Origin: CAZJJY01 sp964546445 | Lineage (GTDB): Bacteria; Patescibacteriota; Microgenomatia; PFEM01; JAPLYW01 | Length of the DNA stretch: 27,452 nt | NCBI GenBank assembly: GCA_964546445.1 | Contig: CAZJJY010000004.1 | Coordinates: 1 to 27,452 of the forward strand | Direction: 5' to 3' | Shown: one piece after another, positions 1-9,145 of the stretch | Layout of the letters: every line of letters starts with the position of its first letter | Position numbering within the stretch: the first letter of the stretch is position 1 | Notes under the pieces: model-generated | The model's input: only the letters and a program-made list of their open reading frames with translations | Database searches by the model: none | Told to the model about the DNA's origin: nothing | Translations under genes and position numbers: made by a program

Positions 1-2
1 TT

Positions 3-1250
3 ATGAAAGTCGCAATTATTGGTGCTGGTCCAACTGGTTTGTTAATTGGTTTAAGACTTTCTCAAAAAGGACATAAGGTTACTGTTTTTGAAAAAGAAAA
101 AGAAATAGGAGGGTTGACTAAGACTTTTAAAGAAAAAGATTGGCAATGGCCACTTGAAGAATTTTACCATCACCTTTTCTCTTCTGATAAAACAACACAA
201 AAAATTATTCAGGAACTTAACTTAAAAAATAAACTCCTCTTTCTAAACCCCAAAACCTCTATTTTAAAAGACAACAAATTTTTAAAATTTGATACACCCC
301 TATCTGTTTTAAAATTTCCTTATTTTTCTTTTTTAGAAAAGATAAGATTTGGAATAGTCACTTTATATCTTAAATTTAGTAATAATTATTTCTCTTTTGA
401 AAAAATTAAGGCAACTCAATGGCTTAAAAAGAATTACGGAGAAAAAGTTTATAAAATCTTATGGAAACCTCTTTTAAAAGCAAAATTTCCTATTAAAACT
501 AATCAAATTTCTCTATCTTGGTTTTGGGCCAGAATTAAGGTTAGAGGAAAAAAACTTTGTTATATTAAAGGAAGTTTTAAAACTTTAATTAAAGGAATGG
601 AAAAAGAAATTGAGAAAAATAAAGGACAGATAATTACCGATCATGAAATTAAAAATCAATCTGAATTAAAAGATTTTGACAAGATTATTTTTACTACTCC
701 ATCTTCCGTATTATTAAAAGTTTTTGAAAACAAATTACCTCAAGAATATAAAGATAAGATTAAAAAACTAGAAATGCTTGGAGCAGCTAATTTAATTCTG
801 ATCTTGAAAGAACAATTTTTAAAAGACAATACTTATTGGTTAAATATCAACGAAAAAGATTATCCTTTCGCTGTTATTGTCGAACATACAAATTTTGTTT
901 CCAAAAAATATTATAACCAAAAAAATATTCTTTATATTGGAAGTTTTTATCCTCAAAACCATGCTTATTTAAAAAAAGATAAGGATGAAATATTAAAAGA
1001 ATTTTTACCTTATCTTAAAAAGATAAATCCCTCTTTTAGAAAAAAGGATATTCTAAACCATTACCTTTTCAAAAATCTTTATGCTCAACCTTTAAGAATA
1101 ATAAATTATCCAAAAATAATGCCTGATTTCAAAACACCTCTGCAAAACGTTTTTTTAGTAAATATGCAACAAGTTTATCCTTGGGATAGAGGCACTAACT
1201 ATGCCATTGACAAAGGAGAAAAAATAATCAAATCGATAGACAATGAATAA
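3..1250 (+). CDS. FAD-dependent oxidoreductase (amine oxidase / protoporphyrinogen oxidase-like)
   Basis: This is a predicted flavoprotein of 415 residues. The N-terminus is a Rossmann dinucleotide-binding fold: GAGPTG at residues 8-13, then an acidic strand end (VFEKE) followed by IGG, as in the amine oxidase/UDP-galactopyranose mutase/phytoene desaturase superfamily. The C-terminus carries a second FAD-contact motif (VNMQQVYPWDRGTNYAIDKG), which places the flavin near a conserved WDRGTNYA stretch. No membrane segment is evident. The ATG lies at the window edge, but the beta strand of the Rossmann fold begins directly after it, so it is probably the true start. The last 8 nt overlap the next gene, and three polytopic glycosyltransferase-like proteins follow in the same operon, so a role in modifying a lipid-linked or surface sugar is plausible. 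The substrate cannot be told from sequence. Confidence 0.8.
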   Translation: MKVAIIGAGPTGLLIGLRLSQKGHKVTVFEKEKEIGGLTKTFKEKDWQWPLEEFYHHLFSSDKTTQKIIQELNLKNKLLFLNPKTSILKDNKFLKFDTPLSVLKFPYFSFLEKIRFGIVTLYLKFSNNYFSFEKIKATQWLKKNYGEKVYKILWKPLLKAKFPIKTNQISLSWFWARIKVRGKKLCYIKGSFKTLIKGMEKEIEKNKGQIITDHEIKNQSELKDFDKIIFTTPSSVLLKVFENKLPQEYKDKIKKLEMLGAANLILILKEQFLKDNTYWLNINEKDYPFAVIVEHTNFVSKKYYNQKNILYIGSFYPQNHAYLKKDKDEILKEFLPYLKKINPSFRKKDILNHYLFKNLYAQPLRIINYPKIMPDFKTPLQNVFLVNMQQVYPWDRGTNYAIDKGEKIIKSIDNE

Positions 1251-2880
1251 AATTAAAAAATATTATCCGGAAATAATTTTCTTTTCAATAGCTCTATTTT
1301 TTTCCTCTTGGTTAATGTGGCATACTTTTAGTTATCAAAAAGATATTATTTATATTGCCGTTAAAGCTTGGAGTGATTTTGCCGCACATTTACCTCTAAT
1401 TCGTTCCTTTTCTTTTGGCCAGAACTTCCCTCCCGAATATCCTATCTTTCCAGGACAACCGATACGTTATCATTTTATCTTCTATGCTTTGGTTGGTAAT
1501 TTGGAACGTCTTGGTCTACCACTTGATTGGGCTTTAAATATTCCTAGTATTTTAGCTTTTTTTGGACTGATCTTAACCATTTATTTTTTAGCTAAGCTTC
1601 TTTTTAAAAAGCGTTTTATCTCAATCCTTAGTGTTATTTTTTTTCTTTTTAACGGTTCCTTATCTTTTTTAGAATTTTTTAAAAATAAGTCTTTCTCTTT
1701 AAAAACATTAACAGGAATTTTACAAAATAGAGATTTCCCTTCCTTTGGCCCTTATGATGGCAAAATTGTTTCTGCCTTTTGGAATCTAAATATTTATACT
1801 AATCAAAGACATCTGGCTTTAGCTTTCGCCTTAATTCTCTTAACTTTAATTATTATCCTTAAACCAATTATTCAAAATCAAAAGTTTACATATCGCCGCT
1901 CTATTTTAATCGGTCTCTTTTTAGGGATAACTCCTTTTATTCACAGCGTTGGCTTTGTCATGTCTATTATCATTTATTCAACTTTCTTACTTCTTTTTAG
2001 AAAATATCGCAAGCAATTTTTTATCATTTCTAGCCTTGCTTTAATTATCGGTTTGCCTCAAATTTTATTAACTCAAACAGGAAACTTAAATAGTAACTTT
2101 AGATTTAATCCTGGCTATTTAATTACTAATAAATTAACTTTTTTCAACTTTATTAACTATTGGTTCTTAAATTTTGGTCTAGCTTTTCTTATTATTCCTT
2201 TAGGATTTATAAAATCATCTCCTTTAGCTAAAAAGGTTCTTTTAGGTTTTCTTCCATTTTTTATTATTGGAAATCTTTTTCAGTTCTCTCCAGAAATAGC
2301 TGCTAATCATAAATTCTTCAATATCTTTTTAATCGTTGGTAATATTTTTGTTGCCTATGTTGTTTGGCTGATCTGGCAAAAAAGGATATTAGGGAAAATT
2401 ACTGCTGCTATTATTATTTTCTTTCTAGTTCTATCAGGTATTATTGATTTTTTTCCTATTAGAAATGATCCATCAATGAGTATCGTTGACGCTCCAAAAA
2501 ACCCCGATATAACTTGGATAAAAGAAAATACCCCTCCTAAATCTTTATTTCTTAATTCTTCTTATCTTTATCATCCCGCTTCTTTAGCTGGTCGTAAGAT
2601 TTTTCTCGGATGGCCATATTTTTCTTGGTCAGCTGGTTATAATACCAATCAAAGAGGACTAATTATGAAAAATATTTATGAAAATAAAAATATACAGACA
2701 ACCTGTCAATTACTTATTGATAACAAAATTGATTATTTCACTATAGAAGATACTAAAGGAAATAAAGATCTTCCCAAAATCGACATTAATTTTTTTAAAA
2801 CTAATTTCAAACCAGCTTACTCTAATTCTAAAAGTGATTTTCAAATTTATGATGTTAATTATAATTGTTTAATTAAATGA
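1243..2880 (+). CDS. Polytopic membrane protein, GT-C glycosyltransferase-like
   Basis: The 545-residue protein has many hydrophobic segments spread over residues 10-400 and a soluble C-terminal tail of about 130 residues, the general layout of GT-C enzymes that use polyprenyl-phosphate sugars. An extracytoplasmic loop after the first membrane segment contains WSDFAAHLPLIRSF and then PGQPIRYHF. A comparable spacing of D, RS, PP and GQxIxY is found in the DUF2298-type protein two genes downstream, so the two look like distant paralogues. The tail contains an FLGWPYFSWSAGY segment that parallels a GW motif in that protein. The gene overlaps the oxidoreductase by 8 nt and the following gene by 4 nt (ATGA), so translation is probably coupled. 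The fold-level call is fairly safe. Donor, acceptor and true enzymatic activity are unknown. Confidence 0.65.
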   Translation: MNKIKKYYPEIIFFSIALFFSSWLMWHTFSYQKDIIYIAVKAWSDFAAHLPLIRSFSFGQNFPPEYPIFPGQPIRYHFIFYALVGNLERLGLPLDWALNIPSILAFFGLILTIYFLAKLLFKKRFISILSVIFFLFNGSLSFLEFFKNKSFSLKTLTGILQNRDFPSFGPYDGKIVSAFWNLNIYTNQRHLALAFALILLTLIIILKPIIQNQKFTYRRSILIGLFLGITPFIHSVGFVMSIIIYSTFLLLFRKYRKQFFIISSLALIIGLPQILLTQTGNLNSNFRFNPGYLITNKLTFFNFINYWFLNFGLAFLIIPLGFIKSSPLAKKVLLGFLPFFIIGNLFQFSPEIAANHKFFNIFLIVGNIFVAYVVWLIWQKRILGKITAAIIIFFLVLSGIIDFFPIRNDPSMSIVDAPKNPDITWIKENTPPKSLFLNSSYLYHPASLAGRKIFLGWPYFSWSAGYNTNQRGLIMKNIYENKNIQTTCQLLIDNKIDYFTIEDTKGNKDLPKIDINFFKTNFKPAYSNSKSDFQIYDVNYNCLIK

Positions 2881-4472
2881 TAAAAAAACTTTTTAAAAAT
2901 GAGTTTCTCTGGTTAACTATCATCATTTCTTTAGCTACATTTTTACGTCTTTTCCAACTTACAGAAATCCCTCCAGGCTTAACTGGAGATGAAGCTTGGA
3001 CAGGACTTGATGCGCTTGAAATTTTAAAAAATGGTTATATCGGCCCTTACATACCAGTCCACGCTTGGGGTCAAATGGCAGGTTATCTCTATTACCAAGC
3101 TTTTATCTTTAAAATTTTTCAGGTTAGCTTTTTCACTCTGAGACTAAGCGCTGCTGTTATTGGCATTTTAACCATCTTTGTTTTTTACTTTTTAAGTAAA
3201 AACTTCTTTAACAAAAAGACTTCACTTTTAATTACGTTCTTATTTTCTATCTCCCATTGGCATCTTCACTTTAGTCATATGGCTTTCTTCTTAATCGCCG
3301 TTCCACTCTTTTCTATTTCTTCTTTTTATTTTTTGATTAAAGGCTTTAAAGATAAAAAAATAATATTTTTTATCTTAGGAGGAATTTTTCTAGGACTTGG
3401 TTTAAATACCTATTTCTCTTTTGCTTTTTCGGTATTAGCAATTTTATTTTTTATTGTTTATAAGATTTGTCAAATTTTTAAAAAACAAAAAATAGATAAA
3501 AAGATCTCACTGGGATTACTAGTATTTATCCTATCAGCTTTTATAGTTTTTCTTCCTTTGGGCAATTATATTTTAAAAAATCATGATACCTTTTTTGGCC
3601 GAAATATTTTAACTAGCCCCTTTATTGGCAACAACCGACAAGAGTTAGAAATGAAATATGGCCAAATCTCAAATTTTAAAATAGTCTTTTTAAATGCCAA
3701 AAATACTCTTTTGATGTTCCATTATCAGGGAGATAAAAGTGCTATTGATAATCTCCCTGATCAACCCATGTTAGACAAAATAACAGGAGTTTTAATGTTA
3801 ATTGGTTTATTTTTAGTTATCAAAAACATTAGAAAAGAAAAACAGTTTTTAATCTTTTTTTGGTTTCTAATGGCTTTAACCGCTGGCTTTTTAACTGCCG
3901 GGGCCCCAAATGGGCGCAGAACTATTGACGCCCTACCAGCAATTTTTCTTTTCACAGGTTTTGGGATTGAAGCTGTTAAATTATTTATTAAAAAATTAAA
4001 GCTCAAAAGGAAATTTAAAAAGATAACTTTTATTATTCTCTTTTTATTTTTAATTATTTTTACTTTCTGGGAAAATTTTAATATCTTCTTTATTAAGTAC
4101 CCCAAAGAAAACTCAGCCAAATTTTGGTTCGCCCATAATCAAGTTAAAATGTGTGAATATTTAAATTCTAAATATCCTAATCATTATGTCTATTTCTTCT
4201 CAGATTTTTGGTCTTGGAATTATGAGACTAGAAGATTTTTATGCCCCAATATAGAAGGTCAAAACGCATTAAAGACATTTACTGACTTTAGTTCCAGTCA
4301 GAAAGAAGAATTAAAATTAACCAAAAAAGATAGTAAAATCATTTACATTATTTTACCACCCTATAAAGAATATTCTACAAATTTTAAAAACCTCTATAAT
4401 GGTTACTGGGAAGAAGTAAGAGATGAAAATGGAAAATTAATTTTTAGATCTTTTTTAAAAAATGATAAATAA
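2877..4472 (+). CDS. GT39/ArnT-like membrane glycosyltransferase
   Basis: A 531-residue polytopic protein of the dolichyl/polyprenyl-phosphate-mannose:protein mannosyltransferase (PMT, GT39) and ArnT type. After the first membrane helix the first external loop carries the diagnostic acidic pair (GLTGDEAW, Asp38-Glu39), which in PMT/ArnT families is part of the catalytic site. It is followed by a GxxxGYLYYQAF segment and a run of membrane helices. The C-terminal ~120 residues are soluble and probably extracytoplasmic. The enzyme should move a sugar from a polyprenyl-phosphate donor to a protein, lipid or glycan on the outer face of the membrane. The start overlaps the upstream stop by 4 nt (ATGA), and its own end overlaps the next start by 11 nt. 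The acceptor is unknown. Confidence 0.75.
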   Translation: MIKKLFKNEFLWLTIIISLATFLRLFQLTEIPPGLTGDEAWTGLDALEILKNGYIGPYIPVHAWGQMAGYLYYQAFIFKIFQVSFFTLRLSAAVIGILTIFVFYFLSKNFFNKKTSLLITFLFSISHWHLHFSHMAFFLIAVPLFSISSFYFLIKGFKDKKIIFFILGGIFLGLGLNTYFSFAFSVLAILFFIVYKICQIFKKQKIDKKISLGLLVFILSAFIVFLPLGNYILKNHDTFFGRNILTSPFIGNNRQELEMKYGQISNFKIVFLNAKNTLLMFHYQGDKSAIDNLPDQPMLDKITGVLMLIGLFLVIKNIRKEKQFLIFFWFLMALTAGFLTAGAPNGRRTIDALPAIFLFTGFGIEAVKLFIKKLKLKRKFKKITFIILFLFLIIFTFWENFNIFFIKYPKENSAKFWFAHNQVKMCEYLNSKYPNHYVYFFSDFWSWNYETRRFLCPNIEGQNALKTFTDFSSSQKEELKLTKKDSKIIYIILPPYKEYSTNFKNLYNGYWEEVRDENGKLIFRSFLKNDK

Positions 4473-6278
4473 CGATCTTTTCTTTGTTTTTAGCTGGTGG
4501 TCTTTAATCTTTATTCTAGGCCTTTTCTTTTTACCTCTAACTTTTCTTTTATTCAAAAACTTCTTTGACAAAGGCTATATCTTCAGTAAACTAATTGCCA
4601 TTTTGTCTGTTAGCTATATTAGTTGGCTTTTAAGTAGCCTTAAAATTTTGCCTTTTAATCAAATAACTATCTTAGTTATTACAATTCTTTTATTTATCGC
4701 AAATTTAATTTTAAGAAAGAAGAAAAAAATAAATTTAAAATCTTTTTTCAAAGAAAATTGGAAAATATTTTTATTCGAAGAGCTCCTTTTCCTTTTATGT
4801 CTTCTAGGATGGTCTTTTGTTCGAGGCTTTCAACCAAATATACATGGTCTTGAAAAATTTATGGACTATGGTTTTATTAACTCCATCTTACGTTCTCCAA
4901 CTATGCCTCCTAAGGATATGTGGTTTGCTGGACAATCAATTAATTATTATTATTTCGGTCATTTTATAACAGCTCTTTTAACTAAGCTTAGTGGCATTAA
5001 TTCTACCATTACTTATAATCTCATGGTTTCCAGTATTTTTGCTTTCAGTTTTCTGGGTACTTTTTCTTTAGGAGCTAATATAAGCTATTTTTTCTTAAAA
5101 GAAAAAAGGGTTAAAAATTTAAAGCTTATCTTTTTTATTGGTTTTCTGGCTGCTTTCTTTCTTAACTTTGGTGGCAATCTTCATCCACTATATTGGCTTT
5201 TAAAAAATGGAAATTTTCAAACTTATTGGTATCCTGATGCTACTCGCTTTATTGTTGAAAAATTTGGAGCGATGGATAATACTATCCATGAATTTCCCAT
5301 CTATAGTTTCATTGTTGCTGATCTTCATGGTCATCTTTTAAATCTCCCTTTTGTTCTCCTTTTTATTGGAATGCTTTTAAGATTGTTTTTGTTTAAAAAC
5401 ATAAGAACTATAGAAAGTATTTTATTTGGACTTCTTTTGGGGATTATGTATATCACCAGTTCCTGGGACTTACCTATCTATTTTTTACTTTTAGGCTTTG
5501 TTATTCTTTATAAATACTATTTACAATTTAAACTAAGTTTAAAAACGTTTTCGAAAACATTTTTATTCGTTTTTTTATCTTTAATCTCTGCTATTCTATT
5601 TTCTTTACCATTCCATCTTAATTTCACTCCCATTTCCAATACCATTGGTTTGGTCGACTTTAATTCTCCGTTATGGATGCTCCTAGTCTTATGGGGTTTC
5701 CCTTTATTTATCACCCTCAGTTTTTTAAATGTTTTAAAAAATAAAAATTATAAAAGGATAAGCAGGGTTGATAGTTTTGTTGTGATTCTGATTATCTTAG
5801 GATGGCTTTTAATCATCATTCCTGAAGTTATTTATGTCAAAGATATTTATATCCATTCTTATCAGAGGGCTAATACCATGTTCAAGTTAACCTATCAATC
5901 TTTCGTTATTTTTTCTTTATCGGCTTCTTTTATCTTTTTAAAAATATTTTTACTTAAAGATCAAAAGATAAAGATTCTTCTTTTAGTTTTGTCTTTACCT
6001 TTCTTATTTTCTATCTTTATCTATCCTTTCTTTGCCATGCGTTCTTCTTATGGATTTAAAAATTATAAAGGACTCTATGGTTTAAATAATTTAAAAACTT
6101 ATTATAAAGATGATTATCAAGCCATCTTATGGCTTAGACAAAATATTGAAGGTCAACCAGTTATCTTAGAAGCCGTTGGAGAAAGTTATACCGATTTTGC
6201 TAGAGTTTCAGCCAATACTGGCTTACCAACTATCTTGGGATGGCGTGTTCACGAATGGCTTTGGCGAGGATCTTTTGA
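4462..6278 (+). CDS. DUF2298-type (Chlor_Arch_YYY) membrane protein, 3'-truncated by assembly gap
   Basis: At least 605 residues are visible before the run of Ns; the C-terminus is missing. The sequence matches what is known of the DUF2298 family, large polytopic proteins of Chloroflexota, Archaea and CPR bacteria, suspected GT-C glycosyltransferases. Hallmarks are WFAGQSINYYYFGHF in the first third, IVADLHGHLLNLPF near residue 285, and a C-terminal soluble motif with SYTDFARVSANTGLP followed by GWRVHEWLWRG just before the gap. The start at 4462 lies inside the previous gene (11-nt overlap), continuing the operon. The open frame appears to continue past the Ns, but the sequence there is antisense of the LCP gene, so the frame beyond 6278 is meaningless. 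Function is inferred only at the superfamily level. Confidence 0.8.
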
Positions 6279-6378
6279 NNNNNNNNNNNNNNNNNNNNNN
6301 NNNNNNNNNNNNNNNNNNNNNNNNNNNNNNNNNNNNNNNNNNNNNNNNNNNNNNNNNNNNNNNNNNNNNNNNNNNNNN
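6279..6378. other. Assembly gap (100 N)
   Basis: Exactly 100 consecutive Ns. The round number is the usual placeholder for a scaffold gap of unknown true size. It lies between the 3' part of a plus-strand gene (DUF2298 type) and the 3' end of a minus-strand gene (LCP family). Both genes lose their C-termini here and more sequence, even whole genes, could be absent. Confidence 0.98.
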
Positions 6379-7295
6379 TTTTCTACATACTTATGAACCT
6401 CATCCCAATTTTCGGCTTCCGGAACTAAAACCCATTGATTATCGTATTTTTCTTTTGAAGGTGGAGGATTAATTAAATAACCATCATTTAAGACCTCTGT
6501 TCTCATTTTACTTTTTTTAATCTTTAGCCCAATCTTAATTAAATCATCATAATCTCCTTGGTTAATATCAGTCTTAATATTTTCATTAAGTAAATTAACT
6601 AATTGTTCTATCTTTTGAAAATTAAAAATAAATTTTGGAGTAAGTATTTTTTTCTTTAAAGATAAGAGCAACCTTTGTTGTCTTTGTGAACGAGCAAAAT
6701 CTGTTCCCTCATCACCTTCTGCATTTCTAGAACGAACATATTTTAAAGAAGTCTCTCCACTCATTAGTTGAAGACCTTGATCAAAATGAATATCTTCATA
6801 ACGACAATCATATTCTGGATCTCCATCACATAAATCATTTTCTTTACCATTGATTGGATAACGATAATCATCAAAAGTATTCTCAACATTTACTTCAACA
6901 CCATCTAAAAGATCAACTGTTTCTACAAAAACATCAAAATCAACAATTAAACTATAATCAATATCTTGTCCTAAAATGTCGCTAATAACCTCCCTTGTCT
7001 CTTCAATCCCTTTGTAATGATAAATACTATTTAATTTTGTTCTTAAAGGGGCGACCCAAATATCTCTCGGCAAAGATAAAAGGAGACTCTCTCCAGTTTT
7101 GTTCTCCACAGAAAAGAAAATAATACTGTCTGTTAAATCACTCCCCGTATAATTTTCTCCTGACACTCCCAAAACCAAAATATTAGTCCTTCCCGCTTTC
7201 GGTTGGCAAAGATAATAAAGACCAATAACTAAAAGGCCTAAGATGGAAAAACTTAAACCTGCAAAAAAGAGTATTTTTTTCAAGTGTGGCTTCAT
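6379..7295 (-). CDS. LytR-CpsA-Psr (LCP) family cell-wall glycopolymer ligase, 3'-truncated by gap
   Basis: LCP proteins transfer lipid-linked glycopolymers to peptidoglycan or other acceptors at the outer face of the membrane. The visible 305 residues start with a short basic segment and a single membrane anchor (about residues 8-28), followed by the LCP domain. Visible motifs are NILVLGV, the acidic SDLTDSII, the SLPRDIWV strand with its arginine for pyrophosphate binding, KLNSIYHYKG, and the late GETSLKYVRSR followed by EGDEGTDFARSQRQQ. These catalytic/phosphate-binding residues look intact. The final residues before the gap (WDEVHKYVE) resemble the normal end of the family, so few residues are probably missing. 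The ATG at 7295 lies only 14 nt from the divergent UvrD gene. No convincing promoter of its own was found. Confidence 0.88.
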
Positions 7296-7303
7296 GATAG
7301 AAT
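7295..7303 (+). promoter_or_regulatory. Extended -10 promoter for the UvrD-like gene (leaderless start)
   Basis: TGATAGAAT is a TGn-extended -10 hexamer ending 6 nt before the GTG start at 7310, which puts the expected transcription start at or next to the start codon. No recognisable -35 is present. The element overlaps the antisense start codon of the LCP gene (7293-7295) by one base. Confidence 0.55.
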
Positions 7304-7309
7304 AGTTCT

Positions 7310-9145
7310 GTGCTTCAAAAAGATAATCTAGCTAATATTCTATCTCAACTTAACCCAACCCAGCAAGAAGCAGTCGCCTATGGCGAAGGCCCCTTGCTCA
7401 TTTTGGCTGGTCCTGGATCAGGAAAGACAAGGACCTTAACTCATCGAGCTGCTTATCTTATTCAAGAAAAAAAAGTTAATCCAGAAAATATTTTACTTTT
7501 AACCTTTACTAATAGGGCTGCTTCGGAAATGAAAAATAGACTCAAAAAAATTATAGAAACTAACCACACTCCTTTTGCTGGAACCTTTCATAGTTTTTGC
7601 GCCCAGGTTTTAAGAATAAATGGAGAACGTTTGAATATACCCCAAAACTATCTTATTTATGATAAAACAGATCAACTTGATACTATCAAGATGGTTTTAA
7701 AAGAACTCGATCTTTCGACAACTCAATTTAAACCAAGTTCTGTTTCAGCTACCATCTCACAAGCCAAAAATGAACTAATAACGGCCTTAGAATATCCACA
7801 ATATGCTCAAGGACATTGGCAAGAGACAGTCGCTCGAATTTATCTTAAATATCAACAATTCTTAAAAGAATATCAAGCTTTAGACTTTGACGATCTTCTT
7901 TTAGAAACTGTTCGTCTTTTTAAAAATGAAAAGGAAATCCTAGAAAAATATCAAAATAAATATCATTGGATTTTAATTGATGAGTACCAAGATACTAATC
8001 ATGCTCAATATACTTTGACTAAACTCCTAACTAAAAAATGGCGAAATCTAAACGCTGTTGGTGATGCCTCACAAGCAATTTACGGATGGAGAGGAGCTAA
8101 CTATCGTAATCTACTTAATCTTAAAGATGATTTTTCCAATTTAAAAATTATTAATCTCGAACGCAATTACCGCTCGACCGAAACGATTTTGGAAGCGGCC
8201 AATAATGTTATCAAACAGAATACCAGTCATCCTATCTTAAATCTTTGGACAGATAAAAAAGGTGGACAAAAGATTTCTTTATTCCAAGCCAAAAACGAAA
8301 ATGAAGAGGCCGGGTTCATTGTTGAAACAATTAAAAATTATATTTTAACAAACAAAGGATTACCAGCAAATGGCTTTGTCGTTCTTTATCGTACTAATGC
8401 CCAATCAAGAATTATTGAAGAATCTTTTTTACACCATGGTATTCCTTATTCTTTAGTTGGTGGAGTTAGATTCTATGAAAGAAAAGAGATTAAAGATTGT
8501 TTGGCTTATTTAAGATTAGTCGCCAATCCTAAAGATAAGGTCTCTTTTAAAAGAGCCGAAAAATTAGGCAAAAGAAGATTAAAAAGTTTTTTTGAATTTT
8601 TCGATAAAGAGCAAAAAACCAAGAAAAAATTAATTACTATCCAATGGTTGGACGGTATTTTAGAAAGCACCAAATACTTAGAAAAGTTTGATGAGAATGA
8701 CCCCCAAGAATTAGGCCGTATAGAAAATGTTAAAGAGCTTCGCTCTGTGGCCGAAGAATTTAAAGATCTTAACCAATTCTTAGAAAACGTTGCTCTAATA
8801 CAAGAAGAATATATGCCAAAAGGAAAAGATGATCTGAAAGATGCAAATAGTGAAAAAATTACTTTAATGACTGTTCATTCCGCCAAAGGAACAGAATTTT
8901 CTATTGTCTTTATGATTGGGATGGAAGAAGGTCTCTTCCCCCATTCCCGATCAATAAATGAGAAAGATAAAATTGAGGAAGAAAGACGACTATGCTATGT
9001 TGCCATGACCAGAGCCAAAGATAAACTCTATATATCTTACAGCCAAAAACGTTTCTATTTTGGTGAAAGTTCTGCCAACCAGGTTTCTAGGTTTATTAAT
9101 GATATCCCGCCTCATCTTCTTGATGTGCTAAAATTAAATTCATGA
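7310..9145 (+). CDS. UvrD/PcrA-like ATP-dependent DNA helicase (SF1A)
   Basis: A 611-residue superfamily 1 3'-5' helicase, expected to act in nucleotide excision repair, mismatch repair or clearing of replication blocks. All SF1A motifs are visible: Q motif LNPTQQEAV (14-22), Walker A GPGSGKT (34-40), motif Ia TFTNRAASEM, GTFHSF, Walker B DEYQD (224-228), motif III GDASQAIYGWRGA (from 251), motif IV ERNYRS (284-289), motif V TVHSAKGTEF (521-530) and motif VI YVAMTRAKD (563-571). Motif III reads GDAS where family members usually have GDDD. The protein is shorter than the roughly 700-750 residues of E. coli or Bacillus relatives, mostly through a reduced 2B region and lack of the C-terminal extension. 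The start is GTG, with a -10 six bases upstream. The stop overlaps the FemAB start (ATGA). Confidence 0.92.
   Translation: MLQKDNLANILSQLNPTQQEAVAYGEGPLLILAGPGSGKTRTLTHRAAYLIQEKKVNPENILLLTFTNRAASEMKNRLKKIIETNHTPFAGTFHSFCAQVLRINGERLNIPQNYLIYDKTDQLDTIKMVLKELDLSTTQFKPSSVSATISQAKNELITALEYPQYAQGHWQETVARIYLKYQQFLKEYQALDFDDLLLETVRLFKNEKEILEKYQNKYHWILIDEYQDTNHAQYTLTKLLTKKWRNLNAVGDASQAIYGWRGANYRNLLNLKDDFSNLKIINLERNYRSTETILEAANNVIKQNTSHPILNLWTDKKGGQKISLFQAKNENEEAGFIVETIKNYILTNKGLPANGFVVLYRTNAQSRIIEESFLHHGIPYSLVGGVRFYERKEIKDCLAYLRLVANPKDKVSFKRAEKLGKRRLKSFFEFFDKEQKTKKKLITIQWLDGILESTKYLEKFDENDPQELGRIENVKELRSVAEEFKDLNQFLENVALIQEEYMPKGKDDLKDANSEKITLMTVHSAKGTEFSIVFMIGMEEGLFPHSRSINEKDKIEEERRLCYVAMTRAKDKLYISYSQKRFYFGESSANQVSRFINDIPPHLLDVLKLNS

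Noticed and set aside
3761..4120. 119-aa minus-strand open frame inside the GT39-like gene
   Set aside because: It lies opposite a strongly conserved glycosyltransferase, is basic and low-complexity, and shows no domain or promoter.
6176..6472. Plus-strand open frame across the Ns
   Set aside because: It is out of frame with the DUF2298-type gene on the left and antisense to LCP on the right; it exists only because Ns contain no stops.
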